This document shows, in pieces, positions 9,326 through 20,640 of a DNA stretch of 64,000 nucleotides; the first letter of the stretch is position 1; every line of letters starts with the position of its first letter. The stretch spans positions 7,424,452 to 7,488,451 of the forward strand of contig CM063294.1 of assembly GCA_032173965.1 (NCBI GenBank), given 5' to 3'. Source of the stretch: Sitta carolinensis (lineage: Eukaryota > Chordata > Aves > Passeriformes > Sittidae). The notes under the pieces were generated by a model. The model saw only the letters and a program-made list of their open reading frames with translations. It was not told where the DNA came from and made no database searches. Position numbers and translations under genes: made by a program.

Positions 9326-10584
9326 GAACTGCTCTCTCCCACAGTTAGGGTGCAATAGCCAAGCCCTCTGTCACTGCCCTTGTCCAGGGAATCCAGGCTG
9401 GGACAGAGTCTCCAGTTTAGCCCTGACCAAGTGATGAACCTCAGGAGCCACAATTTCAGTTTATTTGTGCCTGTGGGAAATTAATCCAACACTACTGTTG
9501 CTGATATCTCAGTGAAAACAGGTTCTGGCCTCTGTATAGCCAGATTTGAACATTTTTTTGGAAAGAACAGCTCTTTCTATTTTCCTTTTTCCCACCGAGC
9601 AAATAAGCTTTGGGCTCTCGTTGTGCCAAAGAAAACAAAGTTCTGCATCGTTGGTCCAGAAAAAGAAAATGTCCTAGAATGATTATATCTAACAAAATTA
9701 AATTCTTATTAGAAAAACAACGGCCTGCTGGTGTTGAGATAATTACACTGAGAAAAATGCTAAAGAGAACAGTTAATTTGAGCTGGATAAATTTAGCAGG
9801 GAACACAAACAAATGTATGTTGCCAGGTGGAGAGAGAGGGGGCTCCTCCATGGTCCCCGTGAGGCTGGGGTGTGTGGAGGGTTATTGGCAGCAAGGGTGG
9901 CAAAATAAATGAAATATTTCTGGAGGGTTTGCAAAGATAAATGAAGGGCAGAGCATCCCTCAGCCATCTGCTCTGGGATTCTCCTTCATGCGCTCAGACC
10001 TGGTCTCTGCAAAGCCTGGGATGGTTTTTGGGCTGGCAGGGACAATTCCCCAGCTGTGTCACCTCCTGGGGACAGCTCCAGCTGCTGAGCTCAGCCCTGC
10101 CTGCACTGCCCCAGCCCCAGGAGAGACAGGCACAGGGAATCCCCAGCCTGGGTACACCTGCTCCTGGGATTTGGGGCACTTCATGGGGCTGTAGCCAGGA
10201 ATTCCTGCCAGCTCCCCACAGCTGGATCATTCTCCCCACTGAGCACCCCCTCCATGGCCCTGGACAGCTGGGGGTCCCATGGGGCGCAGCAGCTTCCTCC
10301 CAGCCTGGGAAAACACCCCGGGCACCCTCTGGGCACCTGGTGCCTGCCAGGGATGCCATGGGAAGGGGCGGAGCACTGGGAGCACTGGGAGTACTGGGAG
10401 CAGGGCAGTGCCCACCCCCTGTCCCTCTGTGCCCTGGCACAGGCTGTCCCCAGCCTTGCCAGCATCCCCTCTCCCTCGGGGGGATTAGCTGGATGAACAG
10501 GCCATTAACGGTAATTAATGTTTGCAAACAGCACGGGGAGCATCTGCTCCGACACTGCCGGGCACACCTGCCCTGCTGCAGCCC
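9326..10584. other. Intron 3, non-coding
   Basis: No exon or mobile element is clear here. The 10000-10500 part is GC-richer with clustered CTGG and CCAG words, so long frames are open on both strands, but none shows a protein domain. Confidence 0.45.
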
Positions 10585-10735
10585 GGGGATCCAGGGATTC
10601 CAGCAGGGATCAGCAGGATTCCAGCAGGGAATCCAGCTGGGAATCCAGCTGGGAATCCAGCTGGGAATCCACCAGGGATTCCACCAGGGATTCCACCAGG
10701 GACTCCACCAGGGACTCCACCAGGGAATCCAGGCT
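10585..10735. repeat. 12 bp minisatellite
   Basis: Tandem 12 bp units shift from 'gggaatccagct' to 'gggattccacca' and 'gggactccacca' along the array. The units are a multiple of three, so repeats such as ESSW and STRD appear in open frames. It ends about 25 bp before a solo LTR. Confidence 0.85.
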
Positions 10736-10759
10736 GAGCCTGAATGTGAGGTCACTTTG

Positions 10760-11541
10760 TGTTGGGGAGGATGAAACAGGAAAACCTCATAAATAGGATT
10801 GCTGGCAAAAGATTTTGAGAATGTGGAAACTATAAGGGAGATAGGAATGAAAGCAAGCTTGGAGATACCAAGCCTTGGTTATTGAACAACTGGAAAACAA
10901 TGGGATGGCCACTGAAGGCAATCCCCTTCTGATTAAACAATGATCTCTGCCTGCAGACAGCTCCAAGGGGCAGAGCAGACCCCACCAGCCTGGCAGAAGG
11001 GGCCCAAAGAGCAGTTTTAGGGTTAAAAATGTACCACAGTATGGTAATGTAATGATTCTTACAGGCTGTATGTAAATGCTATAGGATTTGTATCCTGTAC
11101 TAGGATTGGTTGGTGAGAATTAAAATATTCAGCAAGGAAGATTTATGGTATTGCAATGGGAACTTTCTCTCTCTCTCTTTCTCTCTTTCAAACCTGCTCC
11201 GAGCTGTGCTGGCAGCTCCAATTTTATATATATTATAAAATATATATGAGATATATATATATATATAGATAGATAGATAATATAGATATAGTATATAGAT
11301 ATAGATATAGATATAGATATAGATATAATATTTATAAAATATATATGATATATATATAACATATATATTATAATATTCACAACAATTATTATGTATATAT
11401 AATAATTGTTCTATTATGATAACAATAATAACAATATAACAATAATAACAATAATTGCCCTTTGCAATAAACCACAAGTTCCAAGTCCTGGTGTCAAAGA
11501 TCTCTCATCTCTGTCCATCCTGACCACCCAACCCACCATCA
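10760..11541 (+). mobile_element. Solo LTR, family A copy 2
   Basis: It starts TGTTGGGGAGG and is closely similar to 1653-2324 through to a 'ttgcaataaacc' signal and the terminal 'catcctgaccaccca'. It sits in intron 3 of HTR4 in the same orientation as copy 1, antisense to the gene. It is longer because of an AT-rich expansion at 11219-11420. The right edge is approximate and I found no clear target duplication. Confidence 0.8.
11219..11420. repeat. TA/TATAGA microsatellite inside the LTR
   Basis: Runs of TATATA and (TAGATA)n interrupt the LTR where copy 1 has only a short 'aataacaataataac' stretch downstream. This looks like expansion after insertion. The Ile/Tyr-rich frames on the minus strand come from this tract. 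Confidence 0.9.
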
Positions 11542-11734
11542 CTCCTTCAAGTCTGAGATCCCAGACCCTGTTCAGGGCTGGTTTGTGGTGTGCCAGTGCC
11601 TGGGACACTGCAGCAAACAGAGGGACACAGCCCTGGGGGACCAGCCCAGGAGGGTGCAGGATGCAGGCAGAGGATGCTGTAGTTGCAGGAAGAGGTGCCA
11701 CATGTGAATCCAAACCCAAACCCACAGACATTTA

Positions 11735-12240
11735 GTATGGGAATCATTAAAAGTAAAAGGGTCTTGGGAAAGCTGTAAAAGCAGGTCTCAGGGACAGAAG
11801 GAAACAGAAAAATTCAGAGCTGTGCTGTAGATGCTGATTCTGAAAGTAAAAGAGTTACATTAGACAATAAGCAGTGTCTTCAATCTAAGCCAAGCAAACC
11901 TTAGGATAGCAGAAAAATTTATCTGTCAAGATACAGAGAGTTTTAATCTTAATAATGAAGTACTGTGCATTGTATTTTAAGACTAACAAGCAAGCATTGT
12001 TTTAAGCAAGTGTCCATGTATCTGTATTGGTTGGCTAAAGCTCATGTCAAGTGAGCTTCTGCTTTCTGCTATTGGCTGAAAGACCTTTAAAGTATATTTT
12101 AACACTTATAATATACGGGCTGCTTGGGATGGGAGCTGCTGTCTCAGTCACGCAATGAGACTTTTGAAAACAATATAATAAAATATAGCTCGAGACGCAT
12201 CCCGCAGCAGTCCTGTCCTGCTCGTGGATTGTTTCTATTT
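11735..12240 (+). mobile_element. Probable LTR-like element
   Basis: The stretch has LTR-type architecture: a TATA-like 'cttataatatacgggctg', then about 60 bp on 'caatataataaaatatag' as a polyadenylation-type signal, then a GC-richer end with 'ctcgagacgcatcccgc'. No second copy exists in the window and the boundaries are not seen, so this is a structural guess. Confidence 0.4.
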
Positions 12241-13772
12241 TCCTGGTCAGGGCAGAATTTAGGACCTGTTTGTTCCTCTGTTGTTTTTCCCACCCCTCAC
12301 CCCAAAGACTTTGAGAAGTAATTGCATTGCAAATTGGACTGCAAATATCGGAGGAGCAAATTGCCTCTCCTGACAGGTTCGCTGTATTCGGAGGCTCCAT
12401 CAGAGCTTCTGGGTCTGTTTATCTGCAGAGCAATTATTTTTTATTGCACTGGCACAAAGAATGGACATGTATGCATAAAACATGTGATAAATAAACATTT
12501 CAAGGGTAAATCTCTCTAATATATTAGAATATCAAAGGGATGATGAAAAAGCATAAAGCAGTGGCAGCAAACTTTGGGTTCAGTGAGCCCTGAGATGCCT
12601 TTGCTACCCTGGAAAATCCCTTTTCCAACTGAGACTGACAGAGGCTCTCTGCAGTGCTTTTCTCCCTGTGTCTGAGCAGTAAAATCAGTTTATTACGTGG
12701 TGATTTCTCCAGATTCTCAACAATGCCTTTGAGGATTCAAGCCTCAGTGCTTGTTTCCTTCTTTTCCAGAGGCAGCAGTGGAAATAGCTACAAGGCATTA
12801 TCAGATAAAAGTCTTTTCAAGCAACACTTTGTGAACATGCTGAAGGGAATGACTTTCCAAACAGTCTTTAGGATTAGATTAACCACCCGGTTTTCTTAAA
12901 AAAACAACAACAACTTAAAACTCACACCTGCATGCCCTGAAATAAAACAGAAGGAAGGAAATAGATCACAGGAAAAATACCAACTGGAAGCAGCACGCTC
13001 CCGCAAATTCTGAATGAACACAAGAGCAAACAGCTGAAAAAATTGAATTAAGTCCTGGGAGGAAGCAGTGCTGCCCCTGCAGCCCAGGCAGGGATTGATG
13101 CTGGGCTGAGTCATCCTTCCCTCCACTAAACCCTCTCATCCATCCACCTGCTCTGCCCTCTTGGGCTCACCCTTCTCCTCGTCTCTCCTGGCCCCTTCAC
13201 ACCGTTCTCAATCAATCCTCACTGTGGGAAAAAACCAACCCCGAGCCAACTAAAAAATGCTGGAGAAATTCAAGTTTCTGCCAGGAGCCTTTAATGCCAA
13301 GGGCTGAGGTGGAGGGTCCCTAAAGCATCAGCTCCAAGCCAAGGCTGTCCCGGGATCCTGGGGACAGATGTGGGGCAGATGTGGGGGGGTCTCCATCCAG
13401 GAGGGCAGGAGAAAGGGGAACCTCCTGGCAGTGCCCCCACCCCCTGCTGCAGATCCGGGGCTGAAAGCTCATCCTCCCTTCTCTCCATTTAATTAAGAGC
13501 CTGGAGAATCCAACTGCACATTTCAGAGAGCAAGGTCATGGCCAGAGCATGGTGCCCAACATCTGCTCTGCTGGTAATTGGCTCAGAGTGGCAATTTGTC
13601 AATGGTTTGAAGATAACGAGCTTCCCATTTGTGTTCTAGCCATCTAAACTTGCAGATAAGCACAGGAGCTGTGGCTGCTGGACCTCAGCTTCTCTCTGGA
13701 AACAAAACTGCCTCTGCTGCTGCCCTGTCTCCCACCCCACAGCAGTGCTGCCCATCAATACAGAGGCTAAGC

Positions 13773-13806
<34 letters not shown>

Positions 13807-14159
13807 GAAGTCTGGCTGCACTCAGACTCTCAAGATATTGAAATATCATATTTAAATATCAGCTGTCGTAATGACAAGACTAATTATGGTTATTTTGGCC
13901 CTCTTAGCAATGCTAAGTAACAGTGTTTTTAAAGGTATTGAAATCTCCATGTAGAACTCAAAAATAAAAGCTATAAATATTATCAGAATAGCCAAATCGT
14001 TTTCTCCTGAGTGTTTATCTTGTGAAAAACTCTTATGGAAGTTCTGCCATTTACCCTGAAAATCTGCAGACAGCAGTCACAGCAGAACTGCTCTCCATAA
14101 ATTATGGAGGCTTTGGGCTTAATTTTTAGGTGGAAAGGAAAGTTTGAACGAAAGGAAAG
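12241..14159. other. Intron 3, non-coding
   Basis: No exon is recognised. A poly-T run of about 30 bases lies at 13774-13803. The remainder is AT-rich single-copy-looking DNA. Confidence 0.5.
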
Positions 14160-14520
14160 TTTTTAGGATCTCCCAGGAGATTTAGGCTGGAAAAGACCTT
14201 CAAGACCATCCTGTGCTCAATCCCCACCTTGTCCCCAGCCCAGAGCACTGAGTGTCAGATCCAGGTGACACCTCCAGGGACAGGCACCCTGAACCTCCCT
14301 GGGCAGTTCCAATCACCCTTTCCATGGGGAAATTCCTGCTGCTGTGCCCCTGCCCCTGCCCTGCTGCAGTTTGAGGCTGTTTCTCCTCATCCCAGGAGCA
14401 GAGGAACATCTCTGCTGGAACAACCCCCTGTGCACCACACCCCTCCTTCTGCCCAGCTCAGCTCCCACCTCGGGACACACTCCAGGTGTCTTTATCCAAA
14501 GAGGGACCAGAACCACACCT
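14160..14520. mobile_element. CR1-type LINE fragment
   Basis: The phrases 'ggctggaaaagaccttcaag', 'accatcctgtgctcaatcc' and 'gggaccagaaccacacctgg' follow the order of an avian CR1 3' region. The last gives way to single-copy sequence and then the 39 bp array. Confidence 0.7.
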
Positions 14521-14635
14521 GGCCAGTGCTGCCAACGGAGCTGTGCACAGAACAACCCTCACCATCAATCTCATCCCATTCCAAGTTTTTCTGCCTTCAA
14601 TCTCTCCAAAATCAGCCACTGGGAAAGACTTCTGG

Positions 14636-15015
14636 CTCTGCCATTCCAGGCAGGTCCCTCTTTGCAATTCCTGGCTCTGCCATTCCAGGCAGGTCCATCT
14701 TCGCAATTCCTGGCTCTGCTATTCCGGGCAGGTCCATCTTTGCAATTTTAGGCTCTGCCATTCCAGGCAGGTCCATCTTTGCAATTTTAGGCTCTGCCAT
14801 TCCAGGCAGGTCCATCTTTGGAATTTTAGGCTCTGCCATTCCAGGCAGGTCCATCTTTGCAGTTCCTGGCTCTGCCATTCCAGGCAGGTCCATCTTTATG
14901 GTGTCTGGCTCTACCATTCCAGGCAGGTCCCTCTTTGCAATTCCTGGCTCTGCCATTCCAGGCAGGTCCATCTTTGCAATTCCTGGCTGGGCCATTCCAG
15001 GCAGGTCCCCCTTTG
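14636..15015. repeat. 39 bp minisatellite next to exon 3
   Basis: About ten 39 bp units contain 'ggctctgccattccaggc', 'aggtccatctttgcaatt'. The length is exactly 13 codons, so a long frame of GSAIPGRSIFAIP repeats is open on the plus strand and a related one on the minus strand. Neither has a start context or domain. The array ends about 70 bp before the exon 3 donor. Confidence 0.92.
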
Positions 15016-15084
15016 CCCTCTGGCAGCCCAGGATAACCAAGAGCCCAGCAGAGCCTTCAAGCAGTGTCCCTGGCCAGCTCCTAC

Positions 15085-15285
15085 CTGTCCAGGGAGATGC
15101 AGCAGAGGTGCAGGATGGATGCTGTGGTCAGCAGCACGTCCAGGGAGGTCCTCACCAGGCAGAACATCTCACCATAGATCCAGTTGTCCTGAACCAGCTC
15201 GATGGCTCCAAAGGGCATCACCAGCACCGACACCAGCAGGTCAGCAAAGGCCAGGGAAACAATGAAATAGTTGGTCTTGATTTTC
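15085..15285 (-). CDS. HTR4: 5-HT4 serotonin receptor, coding exon 3 (TM2-TM3)
   Basis: The exon encodes [20 protein letters not shown] (TM2 with Asp66), extracellular loop 1 with Trp86, Cys93 for the loop-2 disulfide, and TM3 with Asp100 in [11 protein letters not shown], the residue that binds the serotonin amine in this family. It ends CISLDR, the start of the DRY motif completed by exon 4. The acceptor is CTCGCAG before 15285 and the donor is GACAG|GTAG at 15084. Both phases are 2. Numbering from the proposed start codon puts Asp100 exactly where it is in the human protein, which supports the assembled upstream exons. Confidence 0.95.
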
Positions 15286-16479
15286 CTGCGAGGCAGATCA
15301 CAAAATTAGGGTGGGTTCAGTGCAGCAGCCTCCACACGTGGGCAGAGGTTCAGCTGGAATTTGGGTTTAATCTGCTCCATCACCCTGAAAGCTCCTTGCT
15401 GACACACTCCTCATGTTTTATGGTCGCCCCTGGCTTGCTCCTGGAATTTAAAGGGAAATATCCACCATTTTCCTGGCCTAAACACATCTTTCTGCTCACC
15501 CAGAGGAGGCAAATGGATGCTCACAGACCTCTGCATGTGGCTCAGCCTCACATCTTGCACTGGAGACTCTGGGGTGGAGGAGGGGGAATTTTATTTTAAC
15601 TTGTAAATGGAGAAAATCCTTCCAGAAAGCACTGAGAATAATCTAGACTGAAGCTGTAATTTTAACTTGAAGAGTACTTTTTAAATCACAACAATAAAAT
15701 AGAATTAAATCCATTAAAAATCCCACGCAGCACATGAATAGAGGCTGTTAAATCTCTCCCTCTGCTCCTAAGGCTGGGCTGACAATTCCCAGGGTTAGCA
15801 GCAGCCTTGAGACAGGAATTGTGCCCGTGACCCCCTCAAATCATGGGCAACATTTGCTAACTTGTGCTGGTGCTGCCCAATCACAAGGAGCCCTTGCTCT
15901 GGGTGCTGCTGCTAAGCTCATTGGGAAATCTGAGCTGGAAAAGGAGCAGAGGCCACCCTGGCTCTCCAGGGAATTGCTGCTCTGCTGTGCTTTTCACGTG
16001 TTTGTCTGCTTTTCTACACTGAGAACTTCTCAACGCTGAAATTTTTTCTGCACTCCAAAGGTGAGGATGGGAATTGCAATTTGGGATGAGCCAGGGGCAG
16101 AGCAGGTGTGCAGGGCAGGGAAAGCTCAGCTTGGGCTGCAGTGGCAGCTGGGAGCAGAGCTGGGAGTTCTGTCCGCAGTGCTGGAAGCGGGCTGGGGCTG
16201 GGGAGATGCTCTGCTCCTGGCAGCTGTTCAATCCAGCTGGTCAGTTTGCTTCAGCCCTGCCAGGACCCAGCCTCAGCCAGGAGAGAGCTTCTGCTCAGGG
16301 GCCACTGAGTCTCATTGCATGGCTGAGAAAATTCCATCAGCCCATGGCACAGGCTGCACCCAGCATTCCTGCCTGGCTACAAGCTGGGATTTGGCACACC
16401 AGGGCTGCCTTTCCCTGCATCCCCAGAGGAACACCCGGCCCAGGGATCCCCACTGGAGCTGCAGAGGGAATCTGCCCCT
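15286..16479. other. Intron 2, 5' of the 41 bp array
   Basis: No exon or clear transposon is visible. The long open frame covering 15286-15599 belongs to the 39 bp repeat readthrough and is not a gene. Confidence 0.5.
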
Positions 16480-16930
16480 TCCTGCAGGATCCCTGCCCCA
16501 GCACAGCCCCCTGTGCCCCTTCCTGCAGGATCCCTGCCCCAGCACAGCCCCCTGTGACCCTTCCTGCAGGATCCCTGCCCCAGCACAGCCCCCTGTGCCC
16601 CTTCCTGCAGGATCCCTGCCCCAGCACAGCCCCCTCTGCCCCTTCCTGCAGGATCCCTGCCCCAGCACAGCCCCCTCTGCCCCTTCCTGCAGGATCCCTG
16701 CCCCAGCACAGCCCCCTCTGCCCCTTCCTGCAGGATCCCTGCCCCAGCACAGCCCCCTCTGCCCCTTCCTGCAGGATCCCTGCCCCAGCACAGCCCCCTC
16801 TGCCCCTTCCTGCAGGATCCCTGCCCCAGCACAGCCCCCTCTGCCCCTTCCTGCAGGATCCCTGCCCCAGCACAGCCCCCTGTGCCCCTTCCTGCAGGAT
16901 CCCTGCCCCAGCACAGCCCCTCTGCCCCTG
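16480..16930. repeat. 41 bp minisatellite
   Basis: Eleven or so near-identical units contain 'ccttcctgcaggatccctgc' and 'cccagcacagccccct'. Because 41 is not a multiple of three, each long frame rotates through three peptide versions (CPFLQDPCPSTAP, then SAPSCRIPAPAQPP, then LPLPAGSLPQHSP). All six frames lack stops, so the 200-330 codon open frames here are artefacts. Confidence 0.95.
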
Positions 16931-17237
16931 CAGGAGCTGCACCCATGGGATGGCTCTGCCCAACACCCACACCCACGGGGGCAGGGGGGGATTCTCACTC
17001 TGGCAGGGTTTGGGTTTTTTAAATTTTAATTCTCCTAATAAGAACTGTTATTCCTATCCCCATCTCTTTGCCTGACAACCTCTTAATATCAAAACTGTAA
17101 TAATTCCGAGGGAGGGGGTTTGCATTCTCCATCCCTGCCTTCCTCAGCACACACCTGTCCCTCAAACCAAGACAACTCCTGCCCTTGCTCATCAGGAGAG
17201 GGCTCTGTCCCCGGGGTGGTCACCTGGGTGGGCTCAC

Positions 17238-17363
17238 CTGAGCTGCCTGTCCCTGCACACGGCCACCATGACCAGCAGGTTGCCCAGGATGGCCATCAGG
17301 ATGACGGCAGAGATGAAGGAGAGCAGCAGGATCTTCTGGGCCACGCCGATGCCCTCGCTGGAA
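17238..17363 (-). CDS. HTR4: 5-HT4 serotonin receptor, coding exon 2 (TM1)
   Basis: The exon encodes the end of the extracellular N-terminus and TM1: [16 protein letters not shown], then [19 protein letters not shown] and CRDRQLR. Asn in GNLL is the conserved TM1 asparagine. Human 5-HT4 has GFGSVEKVVLLTF and CWDRQLR, so the Trp of CWD is Arg here. The acceptor is TTTGCTCCCTCCCAG before 17363 and the donor is CTCAG|GTGAGC at 17237. Entry and exit phases are 2, and the first base completes a Ser codon begun in exon 1. Confidence 0.94.
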
Positions 17364-18094
17364 CTGGGAGGGAGCAAAGGAAATGAAACGGAGGGTGAGA
17401 GGTAAGGCTCACTCTAAAACTGTTAGAAGTTTAATAAGGGTGAGGCCTTAAGATGCTTTAAGTTTGAGCTTTTCTATTTTTTAGATTCTGTGCTCTTTAG
17501 TGGGCAGGTTTAGGTTTCATGTTCAGTGCTGCTCAGCTCTCCTCACAGAGCAGGGAGACAAAACAATTCCTGCTCCAGCCTGGCACCAAGGACAACTTTC
17601 AGCCCCAAGAACAAACCCAACGGGGAAGGGAGAAGGAAAACCAAGGAGGATGGAGCTCCATACCCTGGAGCTGGAATTGCACCATGAACTCCAATGTGCT
17701 GATGGAGCTATTTCTACAAACTTATTGAAGTTATTCTCACTATTGTCAGTTAGTTACAAAAGTAGAAGTTGACATTATACTGTCTCTATTTTAATATTTT
17801 GAGAAAGTCTAAACTACAAGATATGTTTGTCACACTAGTACCTAGATGAGCTACACATGGCCAGGGTGTTGGCCACAAAAGCTGACAAATTATATCAAAA
17901 CCAGTCAAGAAGTGATTACAAACCGGGCTACATCAAAATTGCTGTGATTAATAATAGTTTGCAAAAGTTAATACATAACAGTGAAAGCCAACAACTACAC
18001 AATTAGTTATAATAAAAGGAAAGGAGCTTTTTTGGTCGGTTTTTTTTTCCTGTCATTTTTCCATTTTTTTTTTCCCCAAGGTTTTAGTATCATT
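17364..18094. other. Intron 1, non-coding
   Basis: AT-rich intronic sequence with no recognised element. Confidence 0.5.
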
Positions 18095-18245
18095 AATCAC
18101 AGAATGGTTTGGGTTGGAAGGGACATTAGAACTCATTCCACACCTTCCTCTATCCCAGGAGCTCCAGCCCCAGTGTCCAGCCTGGCCTGGGGCAGCCCCA
18201 GCTGCTCTGGGAATTCCAGCCCTGCCCACCCTCCCAGGGAAGGAT
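18095..18245. mobile_element. CR1-type LINE fragment
   Basis: The phrases 'cacagaatggtttgggttgg', 'agggacattagaactcattc' and 'ccctcccagggaaggat' are a clear CR1 3' signature on the plus strand. Confidence 0.85.
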
Positions 18246-20449
18246 TTTTTTGGTGCCTGTAACCTCAATTTCCCCTTTTTTCACTTCGAACCCGTCACTC
18301 TTTGTCTGTCACTGCAGCTCCTGATGTGATGTGACAAGGACTAATGGGTTCAAACTTTCCTCAAGACAAGTATTTTTCATCTTGAATTTGGAAATCTGAA
18401 TAATGTTTTGTCTTTTTCTCTCTTCCCTTCACTCTGTGCTACAAAACACAAAACAGTCTGGCTTTTCTTGGTTTTTTTTCTCTTTTCTAACTTAGTCATT
18501 TTTCCAGAGTGAAGGAAAGGAAATTATTTTTTTTCCAAGTGCCCAATTTCCCCCTACTCTGAGATCAATAATTTCTTTCAGTTACTGAAGAGGAAGTAAA
18601 GAAAAAGGAAGAATAACACAAATCCCCCCATACACACAATGTCAGCCATATTTTAAATCTGCATTTCCACAAATAATTTGCTGTTCCAAAGAAAGTTTTT
18701 TGGCTTTCCTTTTTTTTTTTTTTTTATTTTCAGAGCTTGCAAAGCAGGAAGGTAACACCTAGCAAGCAATAAATTCCTCATAAATCTGGTTTTATTATGA
18801 AATGTTATTTTTCCTCTAAAGCTATTTCTAATGACATATCCTGAATAAACTGCACCCTAAACCTTCACCTGCTTTACATTGCCCAGGTGAGGATGGGGTT
18901 TTTTCCTGTTATCAGGTGTGGCTGGAGATAAACTGGCATTAAAAGCAACACTTGACACTAATTCAGCAGGGAAATTTCTTCTCAGCTTACAGAGCTGGTG
19001 TTGGACAGCCAGGATTAATGCTGAGAGATTGCCCAGGTAATTGAAAAATGGAACTGTTATTCTGTTTTACCTTGACTCATTCTGGGGTCACTTTTTATTT
19101 ACTGAACAACATCCCGGGCTTTTTACACTTTTATCTCACTGAGTTTTCCTGATTTGGAGAAAAGCTAAACCAAGAGATTTCTGTTGAGTTTTACTCACCC
19201 AGACAAGCTCTGGGATCGCCGAAGGGGCACAGCCCTGAGCCACATCTCTGCAGACATTGCCTGGGGGAATTTCACCTCTAAGAGTTTTTAAATCCGCATT
19301 TCCCACCCTGTGCATCACAGCCCTGAGCGTGGTGACATCCCTGGCTCTGAGCAGAGCCCAGCAGGGCAGGACCCCCTCTGGCACATTGGTGAGAGGAAGA
19401 TTTGCTGTGAAATCTTATTTTTTGGGAGGGTTTCTCCCCCCGGGAACATTGAACAGGCAGATGCCTCACTGGGGTGCAGCAGGGATTTCATCTGGGCTAT
19501 TTCTGCCTTTGGAATAATCCATCATCAGGCAGGGGCACTTGTTAATTATTCAGTCTTAGTAATTCCAAGTCGTTAATAATGGAAGAAGTGGATATTGCTG
19601 TAAATTAAAATCAATGGTTTGCATAACATCTTTTATCAAATCGGAGTGCTCTGGCTCCCAAGCTCGCTTCCCTCTTTAATAAAGCAGAGATTGATGGGTT
19701 TGCTATTATGAGGAAATGAGATTCAGGCAAAATGATTGCTGGTTAGCAGGGATATAGAAATCACTTAAGGAAAAAGGTGAAATACTGATGGGGAATGAAT
19801 GCTTAAAACCCACATATGGACACATTTAAAAAGCTCTTCTGCATAGTCATTAATGTGAAAGTAAAAAGAAGGGTAATTACTTTTGCAAGCTCAATTTCCA
19901 CTTTCCTGTAAACACCCCAACTTTTCTAAATGAACTCGGGTGCTTTTGCATATATATATATATATAATTTTTATATTTTTTTTTGGCAGTAAAAGAGCAG
20001 GGATCAGTCCCGGGGGGCAGTGCAGGAGCATCCCCTGGTGCTCATCCCATCCTCGGGGAAAGCCCTGGAGCAGCTCCGAGCTGAGAGCACCCAGCCGTGG
20101 CAGGAGAGAGGAAAAACGCAGAGCCGGTGGAAGGAGAACAGGATGGAAGGAAAAGCTGATAAAAGGATGGCCCGCTGAGGGCTGGAAGGGAAAAATAACT
20201 CTGGGGGAACGGGAGCATCCCCAGGAACGCTCCCCACCAAGGGATGTGCACAAGGAGATGAAAAACTCCGAGTAGTGGGAGCCTAGAAAAAGAGATTTCC
20301 TGATTTAACAGTGTGTAATCTGGTTTTCAGGCCTGGAGTTTCTTTCTGGGTTACTGAAAGTGCTTTCCCAAACAAAAGAACAGAACATCAGGATTGTTTC
20401 TGTAACAAAAACTCGCGTTTGGAATTCTTCGTGCAAGACACTTTCCTTT
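18246..20449. other. Intron 1, non-coding, AT-rich
   Basis: Contains poly-T at about 18712 and a short (TA)n at 19950-19968. The 19550-19900 part is AT-rich and looks single-copy. No exon is supported. Confidence 0.5.
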
Positions 20450-20640
20450 GATGTCCCTCTGGTTTAGCCAGTGTAAGTGAAGAGTTCTGTCGCCCGTTCA
20501 CCAATCACAGTGGCCTGGCAAAAATGTGTAAAAAGAGAACCATTGTTTGAATAAACAGAGCCAAACTGGTCTCTCCAAACTGCTTCAGAGAAATTCGTGT
20601 CGTGTGTTACTCGCCAGTGACACGGGTGTGGGGAACACAG
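20450..20640 (+). mobile_element. Possible LTR remnant
   Basis: The order 'caccaatcacagtggcc' (CCAAT-like), 'gtgtaaaaagagaacc' (TATA-like) and 'gtttgaataaacagagcc' (polyadenylation-type) resembles the U3-R layout of the element at 63640-63780. Boundaries are not visible, so this stays tentative. Confidence 0.35.

Noticed and set aside
14229..15599. 456-codon plus-strand frame
   Set aside because: It is CR1 DNA, a 39 bp minisatellite and antisense of HTR4 exon 3.
16061..17075. Several 200-330 codon frames on both strands
   Set aside because: They arise from a stop-free 41 bp repeat, rotate through phases and have no domain.
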